A stretch of 64,000 nucleotides of DNA from Cliona cf. orientalis. Taxonomy: Eukaryota; Porifera; Demospongiae; Clionaida; Clionaidae. The stretch covers positions 4,408,501 to 4,472,500 of the forward strand of contig OZ005698.1 in the NCBI GenBank assembly GCA_963930775.1. The letters are read 5' to 3'. This document shows positions 36,999 to 48,637 of the stretch, piece by piece; positions within the stretch are counted from its first letter, which is position 1; every line of letters starts with the position of its first letter. The notes under the pieces were generated by a model. It did no database searches and was not told the DNA's origin. It saw nothing but the letters and a program-made list of their open reading frames with translations. The position numbers and the translations under genes are program-made.

Positions 36999-37109
36999 TC
37001 AAGGAAATGGCTCAAAACTCATATTAAATGATAGCTAGCACAATAGACTAAGAGCGTTCCAAGTAGAGAAAGCGCACTCAGAAGCTGCAACTTGCAATAA
37101 CTAGCACTG
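36808..37109 (-). repeat. 302-bp segment duplicated at 39260-39561
   Basis: Covers the first about 63 codons of the tyrosine recombinase frame and about 110 bp upstream. By eye it is identical over all 302 bases to 39260-39561 in the same orientation. Confidence 0.9.
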
Positions 37110-37151
37110 ATAGGAAAGCGTGCTCAAATTTTCTAAACCAGCTAGAGTATA

Positions 37152-37291
37152 TAACCAAGGTTTCTTAGCTGTATAGTAACCTGAGTGGTGCATAGTGGCT
37201 GAAGTTAGCTGTATAGTAACCCTCGTGGCACGTAGTGGCTTCAGCCACTATGCACCACTCAGGTTACTATACAGCTAAGAAACCTTGGTTA
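37152..37291. repeat. Perfect 53-bp inverted repeat (palindrome)
   Basis: Arms 37152-37204 and 37239-37291 are exact reverse complements over 53 bases (TAACCAAGGTTTCTTAGCTG at the outer left end). The 34-bp spacer itself contains a degraded third copy (TTAGCTGTATAGTAACCC, GTGGC...GTAGTGGC). Flanks AGAGTAT and ATACTCT extend the symmetry. It lies upstream of the minus-strand recombinase gene. Confidence 0.9.
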
Positions 37292-37304
37292 CATACTCTA
37301 ACTA

Positions 37305-37473
37305 CCGTAGTTAATCGAATACAACGTATGATCCAATCTAACGTAAGAAATTAGCATTTTACGAATTCTCATAACGTATATATATGGAGTGATTGACGAC
37401 CTTTACCAAAAAATCGCGCGTTTTTCAAAAATGAATTATTTTTTTTCCATACGTAGTATTAGATCAAGTACGG
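37305..37473. mobile_element. 169-bp MITE, CCGTAGTTAATCGAAT ends, TA TSD
   Basis: Ends CCGTAGTTAATCGAATAC and, reversed, CCGTACTTGATCTAATAC, with TA on both sides. The interior GACGACCTTTACCA and CGCGCGTTTTTCAAAA is shared with copies at 44803 and 56134 and an inverted partial copy near 45911-46066. Confidence 0.8.
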
Positions 37474-37599
37474 TAATACTTAGAGTCCAGAATACAAAAT
37501 TTCCTGAAAGGGCATTGTGTATCATTTGTATTGCATTAAATTTCCTCCATGTGAAATCCTCCCATACAGATTATTAAAGCACAGCCAGAAATCATTCTA

Positions 37600-38750
37600 G
37601 TAATCACTGCGGCACCATTTTCTACAATATATAATATATACACGTAATGTAAAAATCGTCATTTTGGAGCCAACTCTATACAAGAAAAGTGAACAATTTA
37701 GGTGCACAAGACCGACTAAATATTTACTACTGTATAGTCTTGCAAGCCATACCCTTCAATCGCAGGGAGAATGACGATCTGTTAATTACACATACATAGT
37801 TGTGAATGCTACAAGATCCTGGAGCAACCAATCAGATTGCAGCTCTTTCAGCATTACTATAGTCACGCACCCATGCAGTAACTTTACGTTGTTGATAGTA
37901 TAGGTTGGCGTGCGCCATGCAATAAAAACATAATTTGACGTCACATAAAACAGCCCATATCATTGCATTCCAGCAGCACCACTCTGTATAATATTATATT
38001 GCAAGTTACCAGACCCTCTTTCTCTGAGATCAAAGGGTGTGGCTTGCGAGACTAACCAATAGTAAATAGTTTTTGAGAGGCTTTATCAAACAGTATTAAT
38101 AGATACAACTTTGTTATAGACTAGGAACAGTTCTTGCTAAAACCCCCAACGCGATAATAATATTATTAATCTGTGTACCCACCCCCCCCCCCCCCCCCCC
38201 ACACACAAGATCTCAAGTGCTATATACTATACCATCGAGTACCTCTCATAAAATCTGTGTTCCCCATACATATAAATGGGCTATTAATGTAAATTAAAGA
38301 TACACCCCTGTTGAGGAACGATAATTACATCTTGAGGGGGTAGCTGACCTTGATGAAGTCACAGGGGGGGGGTGTTGAGACATTTTAATACGTCTTCAGG
38401 GGGACATTTTCAGTGGAACTGGGTAAGCATTCCTCAATAGGGGTGCATCTTCATTAACTGTACCGGCCCAAATACGGTGGTGTGTCCTGGAATAGCCCTA
38501 TTATAATGAACTTACCGCTTGTTTCACAGCGCTAGCCATAGTACACTCTTACGTTGTGCGCATGCGTAATTAGTCTCGTCCCCAGACCCCACCCTCGAGG
38601 AGGGAAAGGATCTTGGTCCATGGATCCAGTTGACGACCCGCGAAGGAATTTGCGCGTCCCAATATGTCATAACTCGCTAGCCGCAGGAATATGGGGCAAT
38701 TGCCCGCTATAAAATTTGAATGGCCTACGCAGCCTTACTGGCCAATCGAT
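37600..38750. other. Intergenic DNA with small inverted repeats
   Basis: No gene. A C run of about 20 sits at 38179-38199. Words ACACCCCTGTTGAGGAACG (38308) and CATTCCTCAATAGGGGTGCA (38430) are inverted, marking a small foldback related to the element at 60077. At 38574 a single left end of the 9-bp-TSD family (TAGTCTCGTCCCCAGACCCC) is present without its partner. Confidence 0.45.
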
Positions 38751-38761
38751 ATAGTCTAGCG

Positions 38762-39085
38762 TAGTCTCGTGCCCAGCCCCCTTCATGCACGCGCGAGAAA
38801 GGGTCTGGTGAAAAGGGTCGTACTACCGTGTCCCCACGTTGAAAATCGAACGTGGCCAATCAGATTGCAGTAGCGTAGTCACATGACTATTGGAATGTAA
38901 TCGTCAATTGCACGCATGCGCCCGACCTATTACTACAAATAGCTATGCGCGCGCACGGTATGGTTTATTTCTTATTTAACGCACACCAAAACGACAATTA
39001 TTGCATTCCAGAGGGACGCGGTAGTGCGGCCCTTTTCACCAGACCCTTTCTCGCGCGTGCATGAAGGGGGCTGGGCACGAGACTA
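38762..39085. mobile_element. MITE, TAGTCTCG ends, 9-bp TSD AGTCTAGCG
   Basis: 324 bp with inverted ends of more than 50 bp (TAGTCTCGTGCCCAGCCCCC outermost), flanked by the 9-bp direct repeat AGTCTAGCG at 38753-38761 and 39086-39094. It contains GCACGCATGCGCCC. Family copies with 9-bp duplications also lie at 52705 and 60784. Confidence 0.9.
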
Positions 39086-39259
39086 AGTCTAGCGCGCCAG
39101 CCCCTCCTCTGGTAAATAAAGTTAACGTACCATCCAGATCAGAGGAGGTTGGACATGCGTCATCAAATGTCACCAATGTGTCACGTGCACCAATATAAAA
39201 TGTATAGATACATATGGCAGGGCAGGTATCAATCGCGCACTCATGCGCTTCGCGAAGGA

Positions 39260-39561
39260 TGTAAACTAGTTAGATCCACTCCACAGAGTGTAGAGCCACC
39301 AGAACAAGCTTCTTCGGGCTCCAGCAACCTTTCCCATCCAAGCTCAATTGGATTCTCCCTCCGCCACGCGCAAAAAGTGCAGCTAGATCCAGTGCAGTTG
39401 TGCATTAAACTGCTTGGGTCATCAGGAACAGGAGGACCACGTAGTCTCACTCAAGGAAATGGCTCAAAACTCATATTAAATGATAGCTAGCACAATAGAC
39501 TAAGAGCGTTCCAAGTAGAGAAAGCGCACTCAGAAGCTGCAACTTGCAATAACTAGCACTG
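39260..39561 (-). repeat. Copy of the recombinase 5' end
   Basis: Identical by eye to 36808-37109. It would encode the same first about 63 residues, then the frame leaves homology and stops. The left boundary follows GCGCTTCGCGAAGGA, and the right boundary is followed by unrelated GCGTACCATCC. No target duplication or polyA was identified. Confidence 0.9.
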
Positions 39562-39599
39562 CGTACCATCCGTGTAGAGGGTATATACAATGAAATGGC

Positions 39600-41250
39600 A
39601 GTATCTAGTCACATGACCATCCGGGACGTACGCAACGCGCGAAGTAGCTGCTTAAATATAAAATAAAGTTTGCGGTCACTCGTGGCCCGCGAGACTAGTC
39701 ACGATGGAGAAGCTCGAGGACGCAGTGAAGACAGCAAGCGCGTTCTACGATGTCCATGTCGGCGCGCGCGCGCGACGGCCCAAAGCGTAATTGGCACTCG
39801 GTTGGCTCGATGGGCGTGTCCACCGGAACGAGATTAGAAGAGGTGACGGCTTGTCAGCCCAGTGGTTCCAGTCGATTTTCCTATGCGAATGCTACAAAAT
39901 CGCTCTGTCATGCTGATTTTCCAGTCATCACCATCATCTAGTCCATACGACACTCGCTTCTTGGTTTAACAAGGGTAGCTGATTAGAGTAATAGGATCAC
40001 CTCTACTTCCAACGAATTCCCACCTGACTCACTGGAGACGCTCAGCTGCTTAACCGCACCGTGTGCATGCATTTACTGCATGCACGTCTGATGCATAGTC
40101 CATTTTGCATGAACTGTAGGGAGTGGAGCTCGCTCAGCGCATAAGCCAAAGGTCATAAACTCATAGGTACACCGCTATCCCACTTGGAATTTCGTAATCG
40201 CCGCGCTTCCAGGCGTCCACCGTTACGTATACCGGTCGCAATGCTCGTAAACGCCGTGTATGAAATACGACCTCTCTACAGTCTGGAATCCGAGGGAACC
40301 ACGGCAATATGAACTGACTGGCAGCGGGGTTCACGGTGGCCGAGTGGAGCCGGATCCGATGAACCTCACTTCATGTTTCGCCAACAGAACGATGCATTAG
40401 GAGAACTTGATCACCTTAGCTACCAGCCAAGCCGGCTACCCTATCCAATACGAAGTCAACGGTGTCTACGAACGCCTGCACTTGCTATGCGAGTCATGCA
40501 GCTGCTGAAATGTATATGCTTGTACATTGCGTATGTGCACAGCTCGTGCTCGCGTTCGCGTTCGAGCACCAGCTGGCTATAGGGGCGCAAGGCAGCACCA
40601 TGCTAAATCCACCCCCACCAATCGGCATTGCTCTGTGCCAGTAGCATGCATTCTAGCAGTCAGCTTCACTGGTAGTGCTGCCAAAGCCCTCAGTGTAGCT
40701 TATTAACAGCTGTGGGTGCCATGCCATGAGGAGGTCCTCAAATTGTCGACCCACACAAGCCTCTACGTGGAACAGCAACTTCGCTTTTGAAGGCATTGTG
40801 TCCATACATAAGGCCTAATTGCTTCTCAATGAGCTCATTAGTTCAAAAATTCAATTAAAGTGGGTACAGGAAGTACGGGCACGCCCAATATCACGGTATA
40901 GTCCACGGAAGTACGCGGAGATCGAACTTCGGTTATGGATGGTTAAAGAATAAGAAAACTGATAAGAGCATAGAATCGAGAACCTACACGATGCCTAGAA
41001 AGTCGAACGCCCAGCAGAGCGAGCCTCAGCGGGCAGATTTAAATATACACTGCTAACTTACACTCTCGATGACATTGTCTCATGGTCTTAGACCCTCCGA
41101 GGCTGCTTAGGCCATTAGCTAGCTCAGTATTGCGAGATTGCCTGGACTTCCTGGACGAGCTGCATCTTTTGGTTAGAGATAGCGTGGCCAATGGTTATGC
41201 GCGCTAGCGAACACGTGGCCCAATGATTTGGCATAATATAGCGAATTTTG
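39600..41250. other. No confirmed gene
   Basis: A short plus-strand frame from 39704 (MEKLEDAVKTASAFYDVHVG, then ARARR) could be a 5' exon but has no supporting neighbour. Short plus-strand frames at 40373-40644 show no domain. A TGGCCGAGTGGAG word at 40338 resembles only the A-box half of a tRNA. CpG-rich stretches are present. Confidence 0.2.
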
Positions 41251-41554
41251 TAGTTGTGTAGGACCTAGAGCGCTTTATTTGCAAACGCACCACACCCACA
41301 ATAATCGTCCAAAGGACCCGTATGGCATTTCCGAATACTATGCGTGAACCGGAAATCAATTAAATGGCCATGGGCGGAGCCGTGCATAAAGATCGAATAA
41401 GCTAAAAAGGGAGTGAATGTACAGTATCTTGCGCCCTTAGCAACGGGCTCCGTGTACGGCAGCCGTAGGCGATGTAGTAGAAAGGTTCGACTTCGCGCAT
41501 TGCGCTGCTTGCGCATTCTCGCAACATGCCGGTTTTTCCCAAATCCGGTCACAT

Positions 41555-41660
41555 ACCTAATAGAAGCCGCACCCCGATTAGTAGCCGCCCTCGAACAGTA
41601 GCCGCACATGGAGCTCTGCGAAAGAAATAATAGCCGCCCTCGAATGGTAGCCGCACGCAT
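41555..41660. repeat. Short tandem-like TAGCCGC repeats
   Basis: Four spaced copies of AGTAGCCGC / AATAGCCGC, two with CCTCGAA, over about 100 bp. Probably the arm of an unrecognised small element. Confidence 0.55.
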
Positions 41661-41789
41661 ACGCGAACACAATCAAGTGGGTGTGGCTACGATCGCAATT
41701 TAAAAGGATCTGCAACCTGAACGCTTATAGCTCCAAATTTTCGTGGTTTAGTACAGTGCATGCTAATATGAAGAGAAAGACACTAGACA

Positions 41790-41942
41790 AGACTTATACG
41801 GGCCTCTCTTTCTGCCTTTAGCGCCTTCTGCTGTCGTCTGTTCGGCCATTTCTTCAACGCGGTTGTTGGCGGATTCGATACAAGACGAAGGAAGTTGTTT
41901 GGACAAAGGTCCTTGCGGATTTGGCAGGCAACTTTTGCTCAT
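41790..41942 (-). CDS. 5' exon of a KRGPYK-type gene
   Basis: The minus-strand start at 41942 gives MSKSCLPNPQGPLSKQLPSS, then ESANNRVEEMAEQ and GRKRGPYK, after which the sequence shows a GTATAAG donor-like site near 41797. Short N-termini of the form SCLPxPxGPLSxxxPSSxIxxAN...KRGPYxK are familiar to me from repeated sponge genes that continue into a helix-turn-helix/transposase-like part. No continuation was found downstream on the minus strand in this window, so this is a partial gene. The role (DNA binding) is inference. Confidence 0.4.
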
Positions 41943-42192
41943 TTTCAGCGTACAGAATCTGTACATTATTAGCAGTGATTCGATACTTCGTTTCAGACAG
42001 TTCACACGTTCACTGGTATCGCGGTACGCGCGCCTGTGCACACAGAACGTAGCCACGCCCAACTATAAACGAATCCTGTTATGTACCGAGAAACCCGAGC
42101 GTCAAGATGACGTTCTATTGATCACGTGTGGCGCGCGCCTCCCTCACTTGGAAAATTTCCAGAGTATAAGGGGGAAAAAAAAATTGAATGAA

Positions 42193-42261
42193 TAGAGCGA
42201 GGATCGAACTGGGGTACATGAATCCATACACCAGAGCCCTAACCATTGCACCACCGTGAAC
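42193..42261 (-). pseudogene. tRNA-like remnant (possible SINE head)
   Basis: The minus strand reads GTTCACGGTGGTGCAATGGT (A-box-like TGGTGCAATGG) and ends in AGTTCGATCCT (B-box-like). I could not pair the acceptor or anticodon stems properly, so it is not a working tRNA by eye. It could be a decayed tRNA or the head of a tRNA-derived SINE. Confidence 0.35.
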
Positions 42262-43107
42262 GCCGCCGCCAGGTGCTCTTTTGTCACGACTTTAAAGACA
42301 ATAGTAGTACCAACCCTTGTGTGTCAAACCCTACCTACCCTTAGCCGTTCATATAAGACTATGCAATTTAGAAACCCGTGCGCCTATGGCGCGCGGGTTT
42401 CTCGGTACATAACGGAATTCACTATCAACTATGGGCTGCAGGATCAGTGCACGCTCTCGGAGTAGCCTGGCCTCTATCTCCTCTGCCAACTCTGTGGCTA
42501 GTAAATTCTGTCCCTTACTCTTGGCCGCTGTTGAGCTGAGGCTCCGATTGACAACGAACTCTGTCTCGCTCTTGCCCTCTGAAGGCCTCAGTTCTGAGCT
42601 TTTCGCTTTGTTCAGTGTTCATAGCGCTATAGCGATAGCCTAGCACACATGAATGTAAATTTGCAATCGTTGAATTAGAGCAGCATATAATATTATACGG
42701 AATGGTGGACGTTGGGTGGGGCGTAACTAAGGACCGACGTACCATATATTAATATATATTATAATATTATATAATATTATATATCTCAGTCGCGCAGTGC
42801 ATTACCGTTTATGTGGGGCTCGCTCAGGCTCGCCCCAATCACGAAAATCACGAAAATATTGTGCCACGAAAATTTGGAGCTATAACGGTATTAGATCCAG
42901 CTAGATCGTGCAATCCGCCCCATCGTATCGTGCGGCCTTCAGGTCAGCGCGGTGGCAATAGCTTGTCACCTGATCGATCAATCAGCCCACCCACGATTGT
43001 GGTTGTCTCTCCCCATGTACGTGTCGGATCATATCAGTCATGTATGAACTACTATGCAGTTGGAGTCCGTTCATACGCTGTCGAACACTAAAGACCACTG
43101 CGTTGCT

Positions 43108-45361
43108 ATGTCTCACCTTGTCTACCCCAACTTAGCCCGCCTTGGCAGCCAGTTTTCGCAAGATCTCAATTATACGGGGATAACGTTGGAAGGCCTCTCT
43201 GACCCCGTCATTCTCATCCCTGTGGCTCTATTTCCTTTTTGTTTTCTCGTCAATGGTCTCCCTACTGGTTTTCATGCGTGGTGGGCTCTCATCAACTTCG
43301 CCGTCATACATCCAATGGATTTGTAAGCATGCTTAGCTTGGTAGCTCCTCCTATTTAACAGTGTAGGGTCTCGTGCTCTTCCATTGTTAAAACATTATCT
43401 GCATGTATCTCCTATCTATATAGTACCGTCTCCGCCACTAGCACGAAACTATTTTACTCTCGAGCTCCGTATGGCCCACGGGCATGCATTGACTGAACAA
43501 TAATATTATCTTTGGAGCGTCTAGCTGGGTATTGATTTTGACGTTAATCATGCAGGAGTAATCAATGGTATATATTTGATGTTGATCAGGAAGGTCTGTA
43601 TGAAGTCAATCTCAAGTTGAACTAAATGTTGTGTCCTGGCTTAAATTATTTAATTATGACTCCAGTATTAAATTTTGAAACATTCCTCCATCTTCACGAA
43701 GCCCACAGTCACATTTAGGATTATAATTGCTAGTATTCCAGGTAATAGGTTCTGTTGGCATGAAACTGCTGGTGTGATTACCCTAAAACTTACGCCTCAG
43801 AACTGATTATTAATGTGCTGTCTACAAGCAGGTCTCACAATTTAATTACAGCTATGACCTCTTCAGTTTTGTAGGTACATGTGGTCGAGGTCCCAAGTAT
43901 CTCGTTGATGAGTATGCTGTGATGGATACGCGGTATTGGCCTGAAGATAATCCTGCTGTGACCTGGATTTCCATTGTTGAGATAGTTATTATGACTCCAT
44001 TGTGCTACTTGTGGTAATCACGTATCCTGTATTCCCCGGGTATCTATTGCAAAATATGTGGTATGCAGGTATCGTTCCATAGTGAAGGACACGTGGTATC
44101 GACCCTTTTGTGCTTTAGTCACATCAACGTTTCAAATGATGGGGTGCATCCTCTACCTTGGAGCAGAATGGCATGTTGGCTTCATCCACTTACCAACAAG
44201 TGTAAGTTCAAATGTTGATCAACATTAAACTGCCAAGGCTACATTATGACTCCATACAACAATAGTTTAATTACCCAGACAATCATTTTGTGTAGCCCTG
44301 CTGACATTATTAATTCTTAGACTTATAATCTGGTCTGATCAGCCCAAAATTATATGCAATTAAAACCTGTTCTCTACAGTATCAGATTATGTATATTTCT
44401 CAGACACCAGATTTACGGTACCAAGCAAGAAGGGGAAGAGAGGGTGTCGAATGCACTATACCCAGCTAGTGTAATAATTACGTTTTCAGCAAGTAATCAT
44501 AATGTGACTTGCATGCCACCTAGCCCAATTGCAAAGGGCTAAACACTTGCTTTAATTCTTAGAACTGTGAAGAATATAGGCATGCAGTTTTTAATATTGT
44601 ACTTATGCATGCTAGATTATCCATGATCACTTATCTTATATGTAATGTTCTTCAGTCCAAATTGTGCTCGTATTGGCTTGCACGAGAGGCCACACCCATA
44701 ACGTGCCATTTGAATCAAGTGCTTTCATTGGTCGATTTTTGAATTCCTGGCCAGTGTGACTTTCTGATATAGAGCATATAGCTTGTTCAATACTCTCTTC
44801 CCCCGTATAGTTAATCGAATACAACGTATGATCCAATTTAACATAAGAAATTAACTTAGCATTCTATGAATTCTTATAACATGTATCTTAATTTATGGAG
44901 CGATTGACAACCTGTACCAGAAAAGCACGTGTTTTTCAAATTTTTTTTTCTTTATGTTGTATTAGCCAGATTAAGTACAGTATATTAAAGTTGATGGTAC
45001 TTATAGTGAGGAGGCACATACAGATTAACTTGTACACCTAACATTAAAATCAACTGTATACAAATCGCTATTATATTGCATAACTTTAGGTTCAAATATG
45101 ACTCGTTTACAGGTTTAATGTTAAGTGATGTATTTGCATCGACAACCCCCTGGTACAAAACTATAAGATATTCTGTGTGTGTTTATTTGCTGTTCACAGG
45201 ATTGGAAGTGGCCACCAACATTTGACTCGTACTGGAAGATTAAGTATTTTTGGTTGATATTTATTGGATGTAATTTCATCTGGATTGCTGTTCCTCTGTA
45301 TATCTACTTGTGCACCCTTCAACAAATGAAGAAGCAATTTTCCAAATGCAAAGTTAACTAA
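43108..45361 (+). CDS. EBP: EBP/EBPL-like sterol isomerase, four exons
   Basis: Exons 43108-43322, 43852-44013, 44069-44201 and 45200-45361, all with GT...AG borders (GTAAGC, GTAATC, GTAAGT donors), give 223 residues; human EBP has 230. The product is an EXPERA-domain membrane protein, in family terms the ER enzyme that shifts the sterol C8 double bond to C7. Visible: four hydrophobic segments; INFAVIHPMD with the helix-2 His; EYAVMDTRYWPEDN, matching EYAKGDSRYI-GDN of EBP; an SIVEIVIMTPLCYLW helix with the conserved Glu; and FIGCNFIWIAVPL with the conserved Asn near the C-terminus, followed by a basic tail (KKQFSKCK). The second acid after the His is less clear. An in-frame ATG at 43054 would add 18 residues; the start at 43108 was chosen by length. 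EBPL or TMEM97-like alternatives are possible. Intron 3 holds a MITE. Confidence 0.8.
44803..44980. mobile_element. MITE inside EBP-like intron 3
   Basis: Ends CCGTATAGTTAATCGAATAC and (reverse) CTGTACTTAATCTGGCTAAT. The interior is shared with the copies at 37305 and 56134 (ATTGACAACCTGTACCAGAAA). Older than those copies by its mismatches. Confidence 0.7.
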
Positions 45362-46900
45362 CTTGAACTGTGTTGGTAGTTTATAGTAAATACTTTTGAC
45401 ACGAAGACTGGCAGCAAATAGATTGGTATGACTTAATATTGCCATGTTGCTACTGTATATAACATATGTTATAGTGAAACATTGTTTTACCATTATAAGT
45501 GTTAACTGGCAGACTCACCATTTTTGTTATTGACATTGCATGTGCAAGCTTATAAACCTAGAAAACTGTTATAACTTAATGATCATCACAGATGCTCCCT
45601 AATCGAGTATTAATTTGATATGAGAGATGATCACCCTGCAGTAGTACTGTATAGCGGCAATTGGTAAACACTGTAAATTTGGCAAAATGGCTCTCCATTC
45701 ATAATTCTTTGGCTGTCTGATCTGAATGCAGAGGAGGCTGGGCAATATAACCTGCAGCACGCCCACAAACTAAATTAGCTCTTTTTTGCAAGGGAGCCGA
45801 CCAACATAATATCTAGAACATAATGTTTGGAAAAGGCCAGCTGTCAACCCCAAAAATTCTTATGGACAAACATTGCAAATGCATGGCTTCCTAGACAACG
45901 TGCTTCAATACTGTACTTAATCTAATAATGTACGTAAGGAAGAAAAAATTTTCAATTTTGAAAAAAAGCGCTTTTTTTTCTGCATGGTCAAAGTCATCAA
46001 TCACTCCACATAGTTATACAGAATTTGTAGAATGCTAATTTCTTACGTTAAATTGGATCATACAAGAACTTAATAGTCATGCATGAATTGTTTCTCAGAG
46101 GCTCAAACATACATTTTTTCAAGGGAGCCAACGCACTATAATCAGGGAAACAAATGCATGTCCTGCAGAAACAACCACATAGTTGAGCCAGATCGATGCA
46201 GCTAGAGAAGCTAGCTAAAGCAATGTGCAAATAGAATATTTGGAATTATAATGTTCTACCTAAGTGTATAATTAGTGTATACAATAATTAATTAAGCGAA
46301 CCAATAAGGTATGAATCAAAAGTGCTGAACGTCAAATCTCTAGTTTCAATCTATTCTGCGTGCCTGTATAAAAATTGTTCCCCAATTAATCCCCTATGGA
46401 TTATTTTGTTTTTTTTTTCCTACTTTGTATTAATGTGTAGTTTTCTACTTAGTGTGTAACAAAAGCTAATTTGTAATAATTAAGCCATAATTGAGTAACA
46501 TAATATTATATTCATTGTATATTACTTATTAGTTATTATTTAATCTGATATAATTATTGCAATACCCTAACGCTGATCCATATACACAGCCATATTGTGT
46601 GCATGTGTACTATGGGCATATGATACCACACTGATTGACCAAGAAGCAATTCCAAGTTCTGTAATGATGCATGGTTTTTTGGATCTCAGCAAGCTCACTA
46701 TGTATGCAACCGGACTGAGTACTTGGGGCCGGACAAGAAGCAGAATGGCAGATAATGCTTAATTCTGCCCACACACGCACATAAACATGACAATATATAT
46801 ATTTACCTAATTTGCTCAAAATAGTTTTTCTTTTTCTATAATAATTTAGCCACACGGCTTGGATGCACAAATAGCCATTGGCTAATCTCAAGTGCACCCA
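45362..46900. other. 3' flank and intergenic repeats
   Basis: An inverted partial copy of the 37305-type MITE lies at about 45911-46066. The phrase CATTGCAAATGCATGGCTTC (45871) recurs near 22229 and, diverged, near 48917, so it marks another dispersed family. No gene was found. Confidence 0.5.
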
Positions 46901-46944
46901 CATACAACACATCAAACATTGAACATAGTCTCAGAAATCACTAG

Positions 46945-47482
46945 CTATACGTTAGTCCTTAGTTCTGCTTCTGCGGTCCTTGATGAAACTGGACTTGGCA
47001 TCACAGGAGTCCACTTAACATTTCTGCGATGTATAGAGAGACCAGGGGCACCATTGCGCTCTTGGTACTGGACCTTTCTGCTGCACGATACATCTAGCTC
47101 AGAGCTACTACTACTAGCACCTGTGGAGCTAGCACTAGAACGACGTCTCTTCCTTACAACTGGAGTCCAAGTTTCACTTAAATTCCATTTAAGGTGTAAT
47201 TCACACCAGGCACTTCATCTCTCTTCTCATAAACAACATTTTCACAAGCTGTTAGATCCACAGGCTCTTTCACTGCAGCTATCATTGTGCCAGGATTACA
47301 TTGGTGGGCAATAATTGGAGTTGATAAGGTAGCAGGATCACTCTGGTTCCCCTGAGGGTCTCCACTTAGGTGTTGAGCCTCTGCTGATTTATGTTGTTGT
47401 CTAACCTTCCTTTTCTTATGTCTTTTCCTCCTCTTCTTCTTCACAGCAGTGTTCAAGTCCCGAGCAGAATTGGATTCAAGGG
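46945..47482 (-). CDS. Basic Ser-rich protein, 3' exons (partial)
   Basis: On the minus strand a pyrimidine-rich tract ending CTTCTTTTGGCCAG provides a good acceptor at 47483-47484. The following frame reads LESNSARDLNTAVKKKRRKR and on through a Lys/Arg-rich tract like a nuclear localisation signal, to PVDLTACENVVYEKRDE. A second frame from about 47200 to a stop at 46945 reads CELHLKWNLSETWTPVVRKR, a Ser run, and NVKWTPVMPSPVSS, with two WTPV words. The two frames differ by one phase, so either a very short intron, an alternative end (first frame stops at 47178) or a frameshift separates them. No domain is recognised. A nuclear or nucleolar role is inference from the basic tract. The 5' exons would lie upstream of 47.5 kb. 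Confidence 0.35.
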
Positions 47483-47872
47483 CTGGCCAAAAGAAGGTCA
47501 CAGAGAAGAGTAGTTAATTCTCAGTCTTAATTAATATTCTATAGTGCGTTGGCTCCCGGCCTTTAAATGTTGGAATTATGATAAATTTATAGATCACACC
47601 TAGGGAAGCCATGCATCTTCACTTCATGCTATAATTAAACCTTGGCTTGAGGGTTACATGCAGTGTGTCTATTGTGCTAAGCGTATCTATGGCGCCCCAA
47701 AGTCACCAGTATAATACTCTTTTCTCTCGATCCTTTTGAGGGTGGGTCTGGATCTGGGATGAAACTAGCTTAGTTTTAAGCTATCTTCGTGTAAACGTGC
47801 ACTAAACCACGTCTGTGAGGTGGGTCAATTGAAACTGGGGTATGTTAATTAATTGCTATATAATTTAATTAA

Positions 47873-48637
47873 GGTACCATTAAATTGCGTGGGCGTGAGG
47901 TGGGGGATATGACACCTAAACCACATCAAAGTCATTAGTGAGGTGCATGTTGTGTAACCACGCCCTTTTAATTGCACAGGTCTCAGGGGTGTGGCTGCTA
48001 GAGCCGGAAGTGTTCATTTAATATCCTCCATGGACCGGAAGCCGAGCCGGAAGGGAGGGGCCAGGCCACGCCCAAAACAGCCCCACCCTGTTCCCCAAGG
48101 ACCACCATTCTCAATCAAGTGCCTACTAACCACCGGATGTCCACCGGAAGCCCACAATCAATCCCAATTAAAACACACAGCTTCCTCAAGGCCAAAACAC
48201 GCACAAACACTTGGAGGCCGTTCTGCCACACCGCCCACGCAAGAGCTCACCTCATTTCCTGTGTGGGCGGAGTAACAACACGTCATCGCAACCACATCCG
48301 CTTCAAACCATCGTCAGCTTCCGTCCAGCCGTACAGGCCCCTCGATCGCACCGCCGTACAGTGCCTCATTAACAGACATGGCCTCACCTTTGACCTCCTG
48401 CCACGCCCCCAAAGCCTCCTCGCGGGGTTCAAAGGTCACCACCGCTTCCGGGACACGCCCACCTATCGCCGAGGCCAAGTCCCAGGCGCCGATGTCCAAG
48501 CACTGGCCCGTGAAGCCACGCCCAATCGGAAGCAATAAAACCTGCATTAACGCACACGCACACACTCCACACAGTGCCAGGAACACGCCCACACGCTTAA
48601 TTAGGCCTAATAAGCTTTTTTTTTTTTTTTTTTTTTT
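47873..48637 (+). mobile_element. TTAA-flanked element copy A, left part
   Basis: Begins TTAA-GGTACCATTAAATTGCGTGG and follows copy C (53566-54582) almost base for base to the T run at 48615-48637. The right part of this element type is missing here but occurs alone at 51489-51735, suggesting that a 2.85 kb insertion split copy A in its T run. Confidence 0.8.

Noticed and set aside
40327-40380. tRNA-like word CACGGTGGCCGAGTGGAG.
   Set aside because: Only an A-box-like half is present; no B box or paired stems follow.
41265-41672. 135-codon minus-strand frame.
   Set aside because: It crosses the TAGCCGC short repeats, is Arg/Cys/Gly-biased and matches no family that I know.
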